NCBI GenBank assembly: GCA_023254015.1
Contig: JALQYS010000064.1
Location: 1-8,513 of the forward strand
DNA from: Paracoccaceae bacterium
GTDB taxonomy: Bacteria > Pseudomonadota > Alphaproteobacteria > Rhodobacterales > Rhodobacteraceae
Length of the DNA: 8,513 bases
Direction: 5' to 3'
Positions 1 through 6,414 of this stretch are shown one piece after another (position 1 is the stretch's first letter; each line of letters starts with the position of its first letter). The translations under genes were made by a program, and so were the position numbers. Under the pieces are notes generated by a model. That model did no database searches. It was given only the letters and a program-made list of their open reading frames with translations, and was not told the origin of the DNA.

Positions 1-1
1 C

Positions 2-286
2 TATGAAGGCGGGTTCAAGGCTGACAAGCGTGACGGCAAGGGCAAGCTGACCCAGCTCGACGGCTTTGTCTATGAGGGGGACTGGAAGGCCGGCGAGATG
101 GAGGGCACTGGCCGTGCCGCCTATCCGTCGGGCGATGTCTATGAGGGCGGCTTTTTAAAGGGCAAACGGCAGGGACCGGGCAAGCTGACCTACAAGAACG
201 GCGAAACGTCGGAAGGGATCTGGGAAAACGGCATCCTCAGGGCCCCGCTGCCCGCCGCTCCGGCCCCGGCCCAAACGACGCCCTGA
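2..286 (+). CDS. MORN-repeat protein, C-terminal fragment (5' end outside window)
   Basis: The reading frame is open from base 2 to a TGA at 284-286, giving 94 residues that are the C-terminal end of a longer protein. The visible part is three complete 23-residue MORN repeats plus a decayed fourth. They begin YEGGFKADKRDGKGKL, YEGDWKAGEMEGTGRA, YEGGFLKGKRQGPGKL and SEGIWENGIL. The match to the MORN consensus (YEG-x-[FW]-x-x-G-x-x-x-G-x-G) is direct. An Ala/Pro-rich tail of about 15 residues follows and ends the protein. MORN repeats form elongated beta-hairpin arrays. In bacteria they are often found in secreted or membrane-associated proteins of unknown role, so no specific function can be given. 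An internal ATG at 98 is not the real start, because the repeat pattern continues unbroken upstream of it. The gene converges on the pabC-like gene with 34 bases between the stops. I see no clear terminator there. Confidence 0.9.
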   Translation, partial: YEGGFKADKRDGKGKLTQLDGFVYEGDWKAGEMEGTGRAAYPSGDVYEGGFLKGKRQGPGKLTYKNGETSEGIWENGILRAPLPAAPAPAQTTP

Positions 287-320
287 CGCCCCCGAGGCGG
301 CGCGCCAGCGCCCGACGAGG

Positions 321-941
321 TCACCCCACCCAGACCGCCGGGATCAGCCCCCGCAGGGCGTTGCCTACCCACAGCAGCACGCGGGGCAGGTCGGCGGCAA
401 GCAGCACCTCTTCGGGGCAGGCCATCTCGGCGCGCAGGACACCGGGCAACAGGCCGCAAGTTAGGGGCGGCGTGCGCATCCCCTGCCCCCGGTCGAAAAA
501 CAACGTCGTGATGCTGCCGTCGCAAACCTCGCCGCGCTCGTTCAGGAACAAGACCTCGTCCACCCCGTCGGGCAGGGCGGCGCGGGCGGCGTCATAGGCG
601 GCACGGCGGGTGGACTTGATCCGCAGCCAGGGGTCTGATGAGGAAAGCCGTGCGCTGGCCAGCGCCAGCCGCCATTCGGCGCGGGTTTCGGGCAAAGGGG
701 CCTGGGTCACCTCGAACCGGCCTGCGGCGTCCAGCGTCACACGCAACCGCAGCCCCGCCGCAGGATCGGCCGCCGCCGCCCTGTCAAACCCGGCCGGATC
801 AAAGCCCCAGCACAGCGCTGCCGCCCCCGCCGCCATGCGCGCCCGATGCAGGGCCAGCCGCGAAGGGGCAGGCCCCGCCCGCAGTGTCTCGATCAGCTTC
901 AGCCCCGGCTCGCCAGCCCCGATACGTAGCGCGCTTTCCAC
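321..941 (-). CDS. pabC: Aminotransferase class IV / 4-amino-4-deoxychorismate lyase-like protein (PabC-like)
   Basis: The predicted protein is a PLP enzyme of fold type IV that would release pyruvate from 4-amino-4-deoxychorismate to give p-aminobenzoate for folate synthesis. From the GTG start it has 206 residues, shorter than E. coli PabC (about 270) but typical of the short alphaproteobacterial form. The likely PLP lysine is K109 in RIKSTRRAAYDAAR. The segment EVCDGSITTLFF (about 138-149) corresponds to the family's E-x-[ST]-x-[ST]-N-[IL]-F region. GLLPGVLR (163-170) is a strong class IV signature. The start is placed at GTG 939-941 because the N-terminus MESALRIGAGEPGLKLIETL fits the family and a purine-rich GGGAGGAGG lies 4 bases upstream. 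An ATG at 954-956, five codons earlier, is possible but has no comparable ribosome-binding site. The gene overlaps the end of pabB by 43 bases, so translational coupling is likely. The family assignment is firm. Lyase rather than D-amino-acid or branched-chain transaminase activity is inferred from the pabB partner. Confidence 0.85.
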   Translation of the reverse strand: MESALRIGAGEPGLKLIETLRAGPAPSRLALHRARMAAGAAALCWGFDPAGFDRAAAADPAAGLRLRVTLDAAGRFEVTQAPLPETRAEWRLALASARLSSSDPWLRIKSTRRAAYDAARAALPDGVDEVLFLNERGEVCDGSITTLFFDRGQGMRTPPLTCGLLPGVLRAEMACPEEVLLAADLPRVLLWVGNALRGLIPAVWVG

Positions 942-2065
942 AGCGCCTCCTCCCATTCGCCCGCCGCCGTGCTGTCTTGCACCACACCGCCGCCGACGTT
1001 CAGTACGATGTCCTGCCCCGTGACCGACAGGGTGCGGATCGCCACGTTGAACCGCGCCGCGCCGTCCGGCGCCATCCAGCCGATCGCGCCGCAATAGGCG
1101 CCCCGGGCATGGGGTTCCACCTCGCGGATGATCTCCATCGCGCGGATCTTCGGCGCCCCGGTGATCGACCCGCAGGGAAAGAGCGCCTCCATCACCCCCG
1201 CCATCGAGGGCGCCTCAACCAGATCGCCTACCACGGTTGACACCATCTGATGCACGGTCGCATAGGTTTCCACCGCGAACAGCTTGGGCACCTTGACCGA
1301 GCCAACCTTGGCCACCCGGCTGATGTCATTGCGCAAAAGGTCAACGATCATCAGGTTTTCGGCCTGGCCCTTTTCGCTGGCGCGCAGCTCTTCGGCCAGT
1401 TCGCCGTCCCGCATGGGGTCGGCATCGCGCGGGGCGGTGCCCTTCATGGGCCGCGCCTCGATCCGGCCCTCGGCGGTGACCGAGATGAAAAGCTCGGGGC
1501 TGCGCGAGACCAGAACCGGCCCCACGCCCAGATCGACGAAAGCCCCCCGGCCCACCGCCTGCCGGGCGCGCAGCGCGCCGTAAAGGCCCAGCGCCGTGCC
1601 CTGCAAGAACCGGCTTTTCATCGGAAAGGTCAGGTTGATCTGATAGCAGTCGCCCGCCCCGATATAGGCCATGACCTGCGCCATCGCCGCGTCATACGCG
1701 GCCCGCGTGACCATCGGTTCGACCAGGGCAATGGCCACACCCCGCGCCTCGGCCGCGGCGCGATCGAGCAGCGAAACCGCCCCGCCGGGGGCCGGGAAGA
1801 TGCCGAACACGGCGCGCGGGCCGCCGCCGGCGGGTTCAAGCGCGGCCAGTTTCGGCTCCAGCGCATAACCCGCCTCATAAGACAGCCAGCCCGCCACCCA
1901 ATGGCCCTGCGCCCGCGCCGCATCCAGCTCGGCCAGAAGGGCGGGCACCTCGGCCCCGGTCTGCGCCACCAGCACCGACAGCGCGCCGGAAAAAAGCACC
2001 GGCGTGCCTGCCGGGCCATCCTCGACCAGCACCTGTTCCTGTCCTGTGGGCGTCATCTGTTCCAT
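899..2065 (-). CDS. pabB: Aminodeoxychorismate synthase component I (PabB)
   Basis: This is a chorismate-binding enzyme of 388 residues. With the PabA glutaminase it converts chorismate and ammonia from glutamine to 4-amino-4-deoxychorismate, the first committed step to p-aminobenzoate and folate. The family core is complete: YQINLTFPMKSRF (about 141-153), PMKGTAPRDADP (206-217), ENLMIVDLLRNDISRVAKVG (236-255), PCGSITGAPKIRAMEII (297-313) and GAYCGAIGW (322-330). Lysine 208 in PMKGT corresponds to the catalytic lysine of E. coli PabB and separates it from anthranilate synthase TrpE, which has alanine at this position. The protein is shorter than E. coli PabB (about 450) because the N-terminal half is reduced, as in many alphaproteobacteria. 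ATG 2063-2065 is used here. ATG 2054-2056, three codons downstream, is an equally reasonable start, since AAGGGG sits one base before the first but ten bases before the second. No pabA is visible. The gene is followed by the overlapping pabC-like gene. Confidence 0.93.
   Translation of the reverse strand: MEQMTPTGQEQVLVEDGPAGTPVLFSGALSVLVAQTGAEVPALLAELDAARAQGHWVAGWLSYEAGYALEPKLAALEPAGGGPRAVFGIFPAPGGAVSLLDRAAAEARGVAIALVEPMVTRAAYDAAMAQVMAYIGAGDCYQINLTFPMKSRFLQGTALGLYGALRARQAVGRGAFVDLGVGPVLVSRSPELFISVTAEGRIEARPMKGTAPRDADPMRDGELAEELRASEKGQAENLMIVDLLRNDISRVAKVGSVKVPKLFAVETYATVHQMVSTVVGDLVEAPSMAGVMEALFPCGSITGAPKIRAMEIIREVEPHARGAYCGAIGWMAPDGAARFNVAIRTLSVTGQDIVLNVGGGVVQDSTAAGEWEEALWKARYVSGLASRG
946..954 (-). 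promoter_or_regulatory. Ribosome-binding site of the pabC-like gene, inside pabB
   Basis: On the minus strand GGGAGGAGG ends four bases before GTG 939-941, with the GGGAGG part about seven bases away. It lies within pabB coding sequence and is the main argument for choosing the GTG over the ATG at 954-956. Confidence 0.65.
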
Positions 2066-2083
2066 GCCCCTTAGCTATGCCGA

Positions 2084-2095
2084 AGCAGGCCTGCT
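2084..2095. promoter_or_regulatory. 12-bp perfect palindrome upstream of pabB
   Basis: AGCAGGCCTGCT is a perfect inverted repeat with no spacer. It lies 18 bases upstream of the pabB ATG at 2065, in the 112-base divergent gap shared with the DUF3147-type gene. The position would suit an operator or a short 5' leader hairpin, but in GC-rich DNA it may also be chance. I could not identify a convincing -35/-10 pair in this gap on either strand. Confidence 0.25.
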
Positions 2096-2177
2096 GACCA
2101 GTGCCCGACCGCCCGGTTTGCCGATTTTTCCGACGCGGCACTTGACCTTTGCAGGCCGGGTCTTGAGGAATGCGGAC

Positions 2178-2528
2178 ATGAGCTATCTTCTTTTCAAGGC
2201 CGCCATTTCGGGGGTCATCGTCGCGCTTGCCTCGGAAACCGCCCGGCGCTTTCCGGGGATTGGGGCGCTGATCGTGTCATTGCCGCTGGTGTCAGTCCTG
2301 TCAATGATCTGGCTGTGGCAGGACACGCGGGATGCCGAAAAGATCGCGGTCCACGCGATTGGCACGATCTGGTTTCTGGCGCCGTCGATCCCGATGTTTT
2401 TCGTCATCCCTGCCCTGCTGCGCGCAGGTGTCGGCTTTTGGGCCTCGCTGATCCTGGGCTGCGTGCTGACGATCGGGCTTTATCTGGCGATGGTCTGGAT
2501 CGGCCCGCGTTTCGGGCTGAAACTGTAA
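2178..2528 (+). CDS. DUF3147-type small membrane protein
   Basis: This 116-residue protein is strongly hydrophobic, with about four membrane segments at roughly 3-19, 27-46, 61-82 and 86-108. Charged residues sit between them, in ETARR (20-24) and WQDTRDAEKI (47-56), and the tail is the basic RFGLKL. Length, start (MSYLLFKAAISG), the central GALIVSLPLVSVLSMIW segment and the GVGFW motif before the last helix resemble the DUF3147 inner-membrane family as I remember it. No function is known for that family. The start is ATG 2178, because GAGGAA at 2165-2170 gives a 7-base spacing. An upstream ATG at 2004 in the same frame would add a poorly hydrophobic extension that overlaps pabB. The gene is divergent from pabB and convergent with the ABC permease gene (17 bases between stops), so it appears monocistronic. 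Confidence 0.8.
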   Translation: MSYLLFKAAISGVIVALASETARRFPGIGALIVSLPLVSVLSMIWLWQDTRDAEKIAVHAIGTIWFLAPSIPMFFVIPALLRAGVGFWASLILGCVLTIGLYLAMVWIGPRFGLKL

Positions 2529-2529
2529 C

Positions 2530-2547
2530 AGCCGCGCCCTGCCGGCT
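2530..2547. terminator. Weak hairpin between convergent genes
   Basis: AGCCG at 2530-2534 pairs with CGGCT at 2543-2547 around an 8-base loop, between the stop of the DUF3147-type gene and the stop of the ABC permease gene (whose TAG it partly covers). The stem is only five base pairs and has no T tract on either side, so a terminator role is only suggested by position. Confidence 0.2.
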
Positions 2548-3751
2548 ATTGGTGGCGCAGCGCCTCGATCGGGTCCATCCGGGCGGCGCGGCGGGCGGGG
2601 AAAAAGCCAAAGACCACCCCCACCACCGCCGAAAACCCGAAGGCCAGCGCGATGACCAGCGCCGAGGGCGTGAAGGGGATCGCCAGAAAGATCGATCCGC
2701 CCCAGGCCAGCGCCAGCCCCAGCACGATGCCAAGGGCCCCCCCCAGAACCGACAGCACCACCGCCTCGATCAGGAATTGCGTCAGCACCTGCGCGCCCGT
2801 GGCCCCGACCGCCAGCCTGATGCCGATTTCGCGCGTGCGCTCGGTGACCGAGACCAGCATGATGTTCATGATCCCGATGCCGCCGACCAACAGGCTGACC
2901 GCCGCAACCGCCGACAGAAGCCCCGTCATGACCGAGTTCACCCCCGCCAGCAGGTTGTTGAAATCCTTCATGTCGGTGACGCTGAAATCATCGGCCCTGC
3001 CGATTTCGATCCCGCGCCGGTCGCGCATCAGGGCCTGCACGGCGCGGATGCCATCCTCGGAGGCGACCGATTTCAGCAGCGCGATCGAGATCGAGCTGAC
3101 ATCGGTATCGCCCTGCAACCGCCGGTGCGCCGTGCGGATCGGGATCAGCACGATGTCATCCTGATCCTGACCAAAGCTGCCCGCCCCCCGCGCGGTCAGC
3201 ACCCCGATCACCCGGCACGACAGCCCCCGCACCCGCAAGGTCTCGCCCAGGGGATCGGCCGCGCCGAACAGCCGGTCGCGCACCGTCTGCCCCAGAATGC
3301 AGACCGCCGCCCCCGCTGCCTCTTCCCCCGGCTCGAAGGCGCGACCCAGCGCCAGCGGCCAGTTCTGCACCGCAAGATAAGAGGCCGTCGTGCCCAGCAC
3401 CGACGAGGTGGAATTGGCATTGCCCGCCACCACCGGATAGGTGGCGTTCGCCTGCGGTGCGACATGGGCCACGACGGACAATTCGGCCAGCGCCTCGGCG
3501 TCCTTCAGCTCAAATCGCGGCGCGGGCTCGCCCGAGGGAGGGCCCATCTGCATCCGGCCCGGCCGCAGCACCAGCACATTGGTGCCCAACCGTTCCACGC
3601 TGGCCCTGACCTGTGCGGTTGATCCTTCGCCAACGGTCAGCATGGCAATCACCGCCGCCACCCCGATCACCACGCCCAGCACCGTCAGGAACGACCGCAG
3701 CTTGTTGCGGGTGATGGCGGTCAGGGCCAGACGGACGGCTTCCCACAGCAT
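2546..3751 (-). CDS. MacB-type ABC transporter permease (FtsX domain)
   Basis: This 401-residue inner-membrane protein has the MacB/FtsX layout. The first membrane helix is at about 20-41 (SFLTVLGVVIGVAAVIAMLT). A periplasmic MacB_PCD-type domain follows from about 42 to 272. Three C-terminal helices lie at about 274-297, 326-352 and 360-385. Diagnostic stretches are the N-terminal ALTAITRNKLRSFLTVLG, GGIGIMNIMLVSVTERTREI (290-309) with the family coupling helix, and the terminal FPARRAARMDPIEALRHQ. In MacAB-TolC systems this subunit uses ATP-driven motion in the inner membrane to push periplasmic substrates out through the adaptor. Here the ATPase is a separate upstream gene, whereas E. coli MacB is one fused chain. 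ATG 3749-3751 lies one base after the ATPase stop, with AAGGAG about ten bases upstream inside that gene, so the two are probably translationally coupled. The substrate (macrolide, peptide, lipoprotein, siderophore) cannot be told from sequence. Confidence 0.9.
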   Translation of the reverse strand: MLWEAVRLALTAITRNKLRSFLTVLGVVIGVAAVIAMLTVGEGSTAQVRASVERLGTNVLVLRPGRMQMGPPSGEPAPRFELKDAEALAELSVVAHVAPQANATYPVVAGNANSTSSVLGTTASYLAVQNWPLALGRAFEPGEEAAGAAVCILGQTVRDRLFGAADPLGETLRVRGLSCRVIGVLTARGAGSFGQDQDDIVLIPIRTAHRRLQGDTDVSSISIALLKSVASEDGIRAVQALMRDRRGIEIGRADDFSVTDMKDFNNLLAGVNSVMTGLLSAVAAVSLLVGGIGIMNIMLVSVTERTREIGIRLAVGATGAQVLTQFLIEAVVLSVLGGALGIVLGLALAWGGSIFLAIPFTPSALVIALAFGFSAVVGVVFGFFPARRAARMDPIEALRHQ

Positions 3752-3752
3752 G

Positions 3753-4454
<702 letters not shown>

Positions 4455-4468
4455 GTCAGTTGTCCATC

Positions 4469-5746
4469 TCAGTCGGCCTGCGTCAGCCGGTCGGTGATGA
4501 CGGCATCCCCCTCGGCCAGCGTCTCGGCGCTGACCATGGTGGACCGGCCGTCGCTGGCGCCGGTTTCCACGGCGATCTCGGCCGGTGCGCCATCCTTCAG
4601 CACCCAGACCGACCGGCCCGAGCCGACGCCCTGCGAGGCCCCGCGCATCGCGGCCGTCGGCAGGATCAGCCCCGCCAGCCCCGAGGCCCCCGCCCCGCCA
4701 CCCGTCGCCTTTGGCGGCGCCCAGCGCAGCGCGGCATTCGGCACCAGCAGAACGCCCGCCGCTTCGGCCACGGTGATGGTGGCCGTCGCCGTCATGCCGG
4801 GGCGCAGCCGCAGATCAGGGTTGTCCACCGCCAGCACCGCCTTGTAGGTCACCACGTCATCGGTCACCTCCGAGGCATAGCGCACCTGCGTGATGGTGGC
4901 GGCAAAATCGCGGTTGTCAAAGGCATCGACGGTGAACCGCGCATCCTGCCCGACCCTGACCTGACCGATATCAGCCTCGTCGACATCGGCCAGAAGCTCC
5001 ATCCGGGACAGATCCTCGGCCAGAACGAACAGCACCGGGTCATTCAGCCCCGGCCCGACGATCTGCCCCGCCTCGGCCTTGCGGTTCAGCACCACGCCAT
5101 CGATCGGAGAACGGATCACCGCCTTGTCCAGATCGGCCCGCGCCAGCGCCAGATTCGCCTCGGCCAGCGTCAGATCGGCGCGCGCCATCTCGACCGAGGC
5201 GCGGGCGCGGGCATCATTGGCCTCGACCGACACCATGACCGACCGGCTGGCCAGCCCCTTGGCCGCCAGCTCCTGCTGGGTGGTCAGTGTCTCGGCCACC
5301 TCGCGCGCGGTGGCTTCGGCCTGCGTCAGGCGCGCGCGGGCCGAAGCTTCCTGCGCCTCGGCATTGGCCACCTGCGCGGCGAGTTTCGAGGTGTCCAGCC
5401 GCGCCAGAACCTGCCCCACGGTGACCGGATCGTTGAAATCGACCGCGACCGTCGCCAGAATACCCGCCAGTTCCGACGAAACGTCCACCCGCGTGGTCGG
5501 CTGCACCGTACCCGTGGCCGTGACGGACACGGTCAGATCGCCGCGGGTGACGGGCGCGGTGACATAAGACACCTGCCCCGCCCCCCCGGATGCCCCGCCC
5601 AAGGCCCACCAGCCCAGACCGCCCAGCGCCAGCACAGCCGCCCCGGCCCAAAGCCACAGGCCCAGCCTGCGCCGGGGCCTTGCCGTCAGAAGGCGCGCCA
5701 GGTCGTCATCCACCGCCTGCGGCTTTTCCGCACCATCCCTTGCCAT
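4469..5746 (-). CDS. MacA-like periplasmic membrane-fusion protein (HlyD/RND adaptor family)
   Basis: The 425-residue protein has a basic cytoplasmic N-terminus (TARPRRR, 21-27) and one membrane anchor at about 28-50 (GLWLWAGAAVLALGGLGWWA). The adaptor domains follow. The first lipoyl half is around 86-118 (VDVSSELAGIL to VGQVLARLD), and an Ala/Glu-rich alpha-helical hairpin at about 121-210 is likely coiled coil. The second lipoyl half is IRSPIDGVVLNRKAEAGQIV (211-230). A beta-barrel region around 245-320 ends with LRLRPGMTATATI, a hallmark of MacA-type adaptors. Such proteins bridge the inner-membrane ABC pump and an outer-membrane TolC channel. Between about 344 and 379 there is a Gly/Ala/Ser-rich segment not expected in the compact family core. 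ATG 5744-5746 is secure at the upstream side because an in-frame TAG lies 15 bases before it (5759-5761). The Shine-Dalgarno is weak. It is first in the operon with the ATPase and permease. Confidence 0.9.
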   Translation of the reverse strand: MARDGAEKPQAVDDDLARLLTARPRRRLGLWLWAGAAVLALGGLGWWALGGASGGAGQVSYVTAPVTRGDLTVSVTATGTVQPTTRVDVSSELAGILATVAVDFNDPVTVGQVLARLDTSKLAAQVANAEAQEASARARLTQAEATAREVAETLTTQQELAAKGLASRSVMVSVEANDARARASVEMARADLTLAEANLALARADLDKAVIRSPIDGVVLNRKAEAGQIVGPGLNDPVLFVLAEDLSRMELLADVDEADIGQVRVGQDARFTVDAFDNRDFAATITQVRYASEVTDDVVTYKAVLAVDNPDLRLRPGMTATATITVAEAAGVLLVPNAALRWAPPKATGGGAGASGLAGLILPTAAMRGASQGVGSGRSVWVLKDGAPAEIAVETGASDGRSTMVSAETLAEGDAVITDRLTQAD

Positions 5747-5825
5747 CAGCCGCCCCGCCTACCCATTGCACCGCATCCAGCGTCACACGCTCTGCGCCGG
5801 ACATTCCGTCGTGCAAAAGTGATAG

Positions 5826-5845
5826 GCCGGGCAGATCAGCCCGGC
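5826..5845 (-). terminator. Hairpin downstream of hiuH, candidate terminator
   Basis: GCCGGGC (5826-5832) and GCCCGGC (5839-5845) form a perfect 7-bp GC stem with a 6-base loop. On the minus strand it lies about 45 bases after the hiuH stop and is followed by CTATCACTTTTGC, a short T run about eight bases away. It could end hiuH transcription before the exporter operon on the same strand. The T tract is too weak and distant for a textbook intrinsic terminator. The rest of the gap 5747-5890 holds no gene or clear promoter that I can see. Confidence 0.4.
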
Positions 5846-5890
5846 AAGGCGATCGGCCAAGACCCACAGCCACAATCGCGTGTTGCGCGA

Positions 5891-6250
5891 TCAGCTGCCG
5901 CGATAGGTCGAATAGGCAAAGGGGCTGAGGAGCAAGGGCACATGGTAATGCTGCCCCGCATCCGGAACGCCGAAACGGATCGGGATTTCGTCCAGAAACA
6001 GCACCCCCGCCCCCGCCTGCCCACTGGCGCGCAGATAGTCGCCCGCGTGGAACACCAGCTCATAGCAGCCCGCCACCAGCGCCTCGCCCAGAAGCATCGG
6101 CTCATCCGTGCGGCCGTCGTGGTTGGTGACCACCTCTTTCAGCTTTTCGCGCGCCTCGCCCGTCAGCCGATAAAGCGAGATCCTCACCCCCGCCGCCGGC
6201 TTGCCACGCGCCGTATCCAGAACATGGGTCGAAAGCCGCCCGCCTGCCAT
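5891..6250 (-). CDS. hiuH: 5-hydroxyisourate hydrolase (transthyretin-like protein)
   Basis: This 119-residue enzyme opens 5-hydroxyisourate, the product of urate oxidase, to OHCU (2-oxo-4-hydroxy-4-carboxy-5-ureidoimidazoline) in purine degradation. Length and motifs match the transthyretin-like HIU hydrolase family. The N-terminal LSTHVLDTARGKPA has the conserved His9, and TNHDGRTDEP carries Arg47. YHVPLLLSPFAYSTYRGS at the C-terminus contains His103 and the YRGS tetrapeptide that separates the enzyme from the hormone carrier transthyretin. There is no signal peptide, so it is cytoplasmic. The start is ATG 6248-6250 with GGAGG five bases upstream. A GTG at 6260-6262 in the same frame overlaps that ribosome-binding site and is less likely. 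The gene is divergent from the puuE-uraD fusion across 164 bases, so the two probably share a regulated promoter region. It is well separated (144 bases) from the exporter operon downstream. Confidence 0.95.
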   Translation of the reverse strand: MAGGRLSTHVLDTARGKPAAGVRISLYRLTGEAREKLKEVVTNHDGRTDEPMLLGEALVAGCYELVFHAGDYLRASGQAGAGVLFLDEIPIRFGVPDAGQHYHVPLLLSPFAYSTYRGS

Positions 6251-6341
6251 GAGATCCTCCACTTCTATCCATGCCGACCATAGCGCAGCCCCCAGCAGCG
6301 CGCGACAGCCTCCCTTCCCCGCCGGGCGAAAGGTCTTTCCG

Positions 6342-6359
6342 GCATTATTTGAAAAATGC
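6342..6359. promoter_or_regulatory. AT-rich imperfect palindrome, candidate operator of the divergent purine genes
   Basis: The 18-base segment has the form GCATTnTTnnAAnAATGC, seven of nine base pairs matching as an inverted repeat. It stands out as AT-rich within very GC-rich DNA and lies in the gap between hiuH and puuE-uraD. It overlaps a possible -35 element (TTGAAA, 6349-6354). Two more perfect inverted repeats lie close by: GAAAG-GT-CTTTC at 6328-6339 and TTCGCGAA at 6368-6375. Binding of a purine- or allantoin-responsive repressor or activator is inferred from symmetry and position only; no known operator consensus is recognised. Confidence 0.35.
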
Positions 6360-6379
6360 TTTCGTCTTTCGCGAATAGT
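6349..6379 (+). promoter_or_regulatory. Possible promoter for puuE-uraD
   Basis: TTGAAA (6349-6354) and AATAGT (6374-6379, four of six matches to TATAAT) are separated by 19 bases, longer than the usual 17. This is the only AT-rich stretch in the gap and it lies 36 bases before the ATG, so it is the best candidate, but the elements are poor matches. Confidence 0.22.
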
Positions 6380-6414
6380 CTTGGCAAACTGGCAGGCAGG
6401 AAAAGGAGCGTTCC

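Noticed and set aside
287..320. Terminator between the MORN gene and the pabC-like gene
   Set aside because: Only a 4-bp CGCC/GGCG stem and the restriction-like palindrome GGCGCGCC are present, with no T tract. This is expected by chance at this base composition.
942..1094. Extension of the pabC-like protein to an ATG at 1094
   Set aside because: The added residues are Arg/Gly-rich, without family similarity, and are pabB codons read in another frame. Similarity begins only at the GTG at 941.
1250..2074. 274-codon plus-strand frame antisense to pabB
   Set aside because: It is rich in His, Arg and Gly and lacks motifs, and pabB on the other strand has all its catalytic signatures.
2004..2177. 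N-terminal extension of the DUF3147-type protein to ATG 2004
   Set aside because: The extension overlaps the start of pabB, is not hydrophobic, and ignores the good GAGGAA ribosome-binding site before ATG 2178.
2315..3622. 435-codon plus-strand frame antisense to the ABC permease gene
   Set aside because: The composition is rich in Arg, Asp, His and Gln with no domain, and the opposite strand encodes an intact FtsX-type permease. It also overlaps the DUF3147-type gene.
6251..6262. GTG 6262 as the start of hiuH
   Set aside because: That GTG overlaps the GGAGG that serves ATG 6250, and the family N-terminus begins close to the ATG.
4460..6283. 607-codon open frame on the plus strand antisense to the MacA-like gene and hiuH
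   Set aside because: Its translation is dominated by Arg, Gln, His, Pro and Gly without family motifs, and it lies opposite two clear genes. Long antisense frames are expected in DNA with strong third-position GC.
6380..6400. Sigma-54 type promoter before puuE-uraD (TTGGCA at 6381)
   Set aside because: The -24 like TGGCA is not followed at the required distance by TTGC[AT], so the pattern fails.
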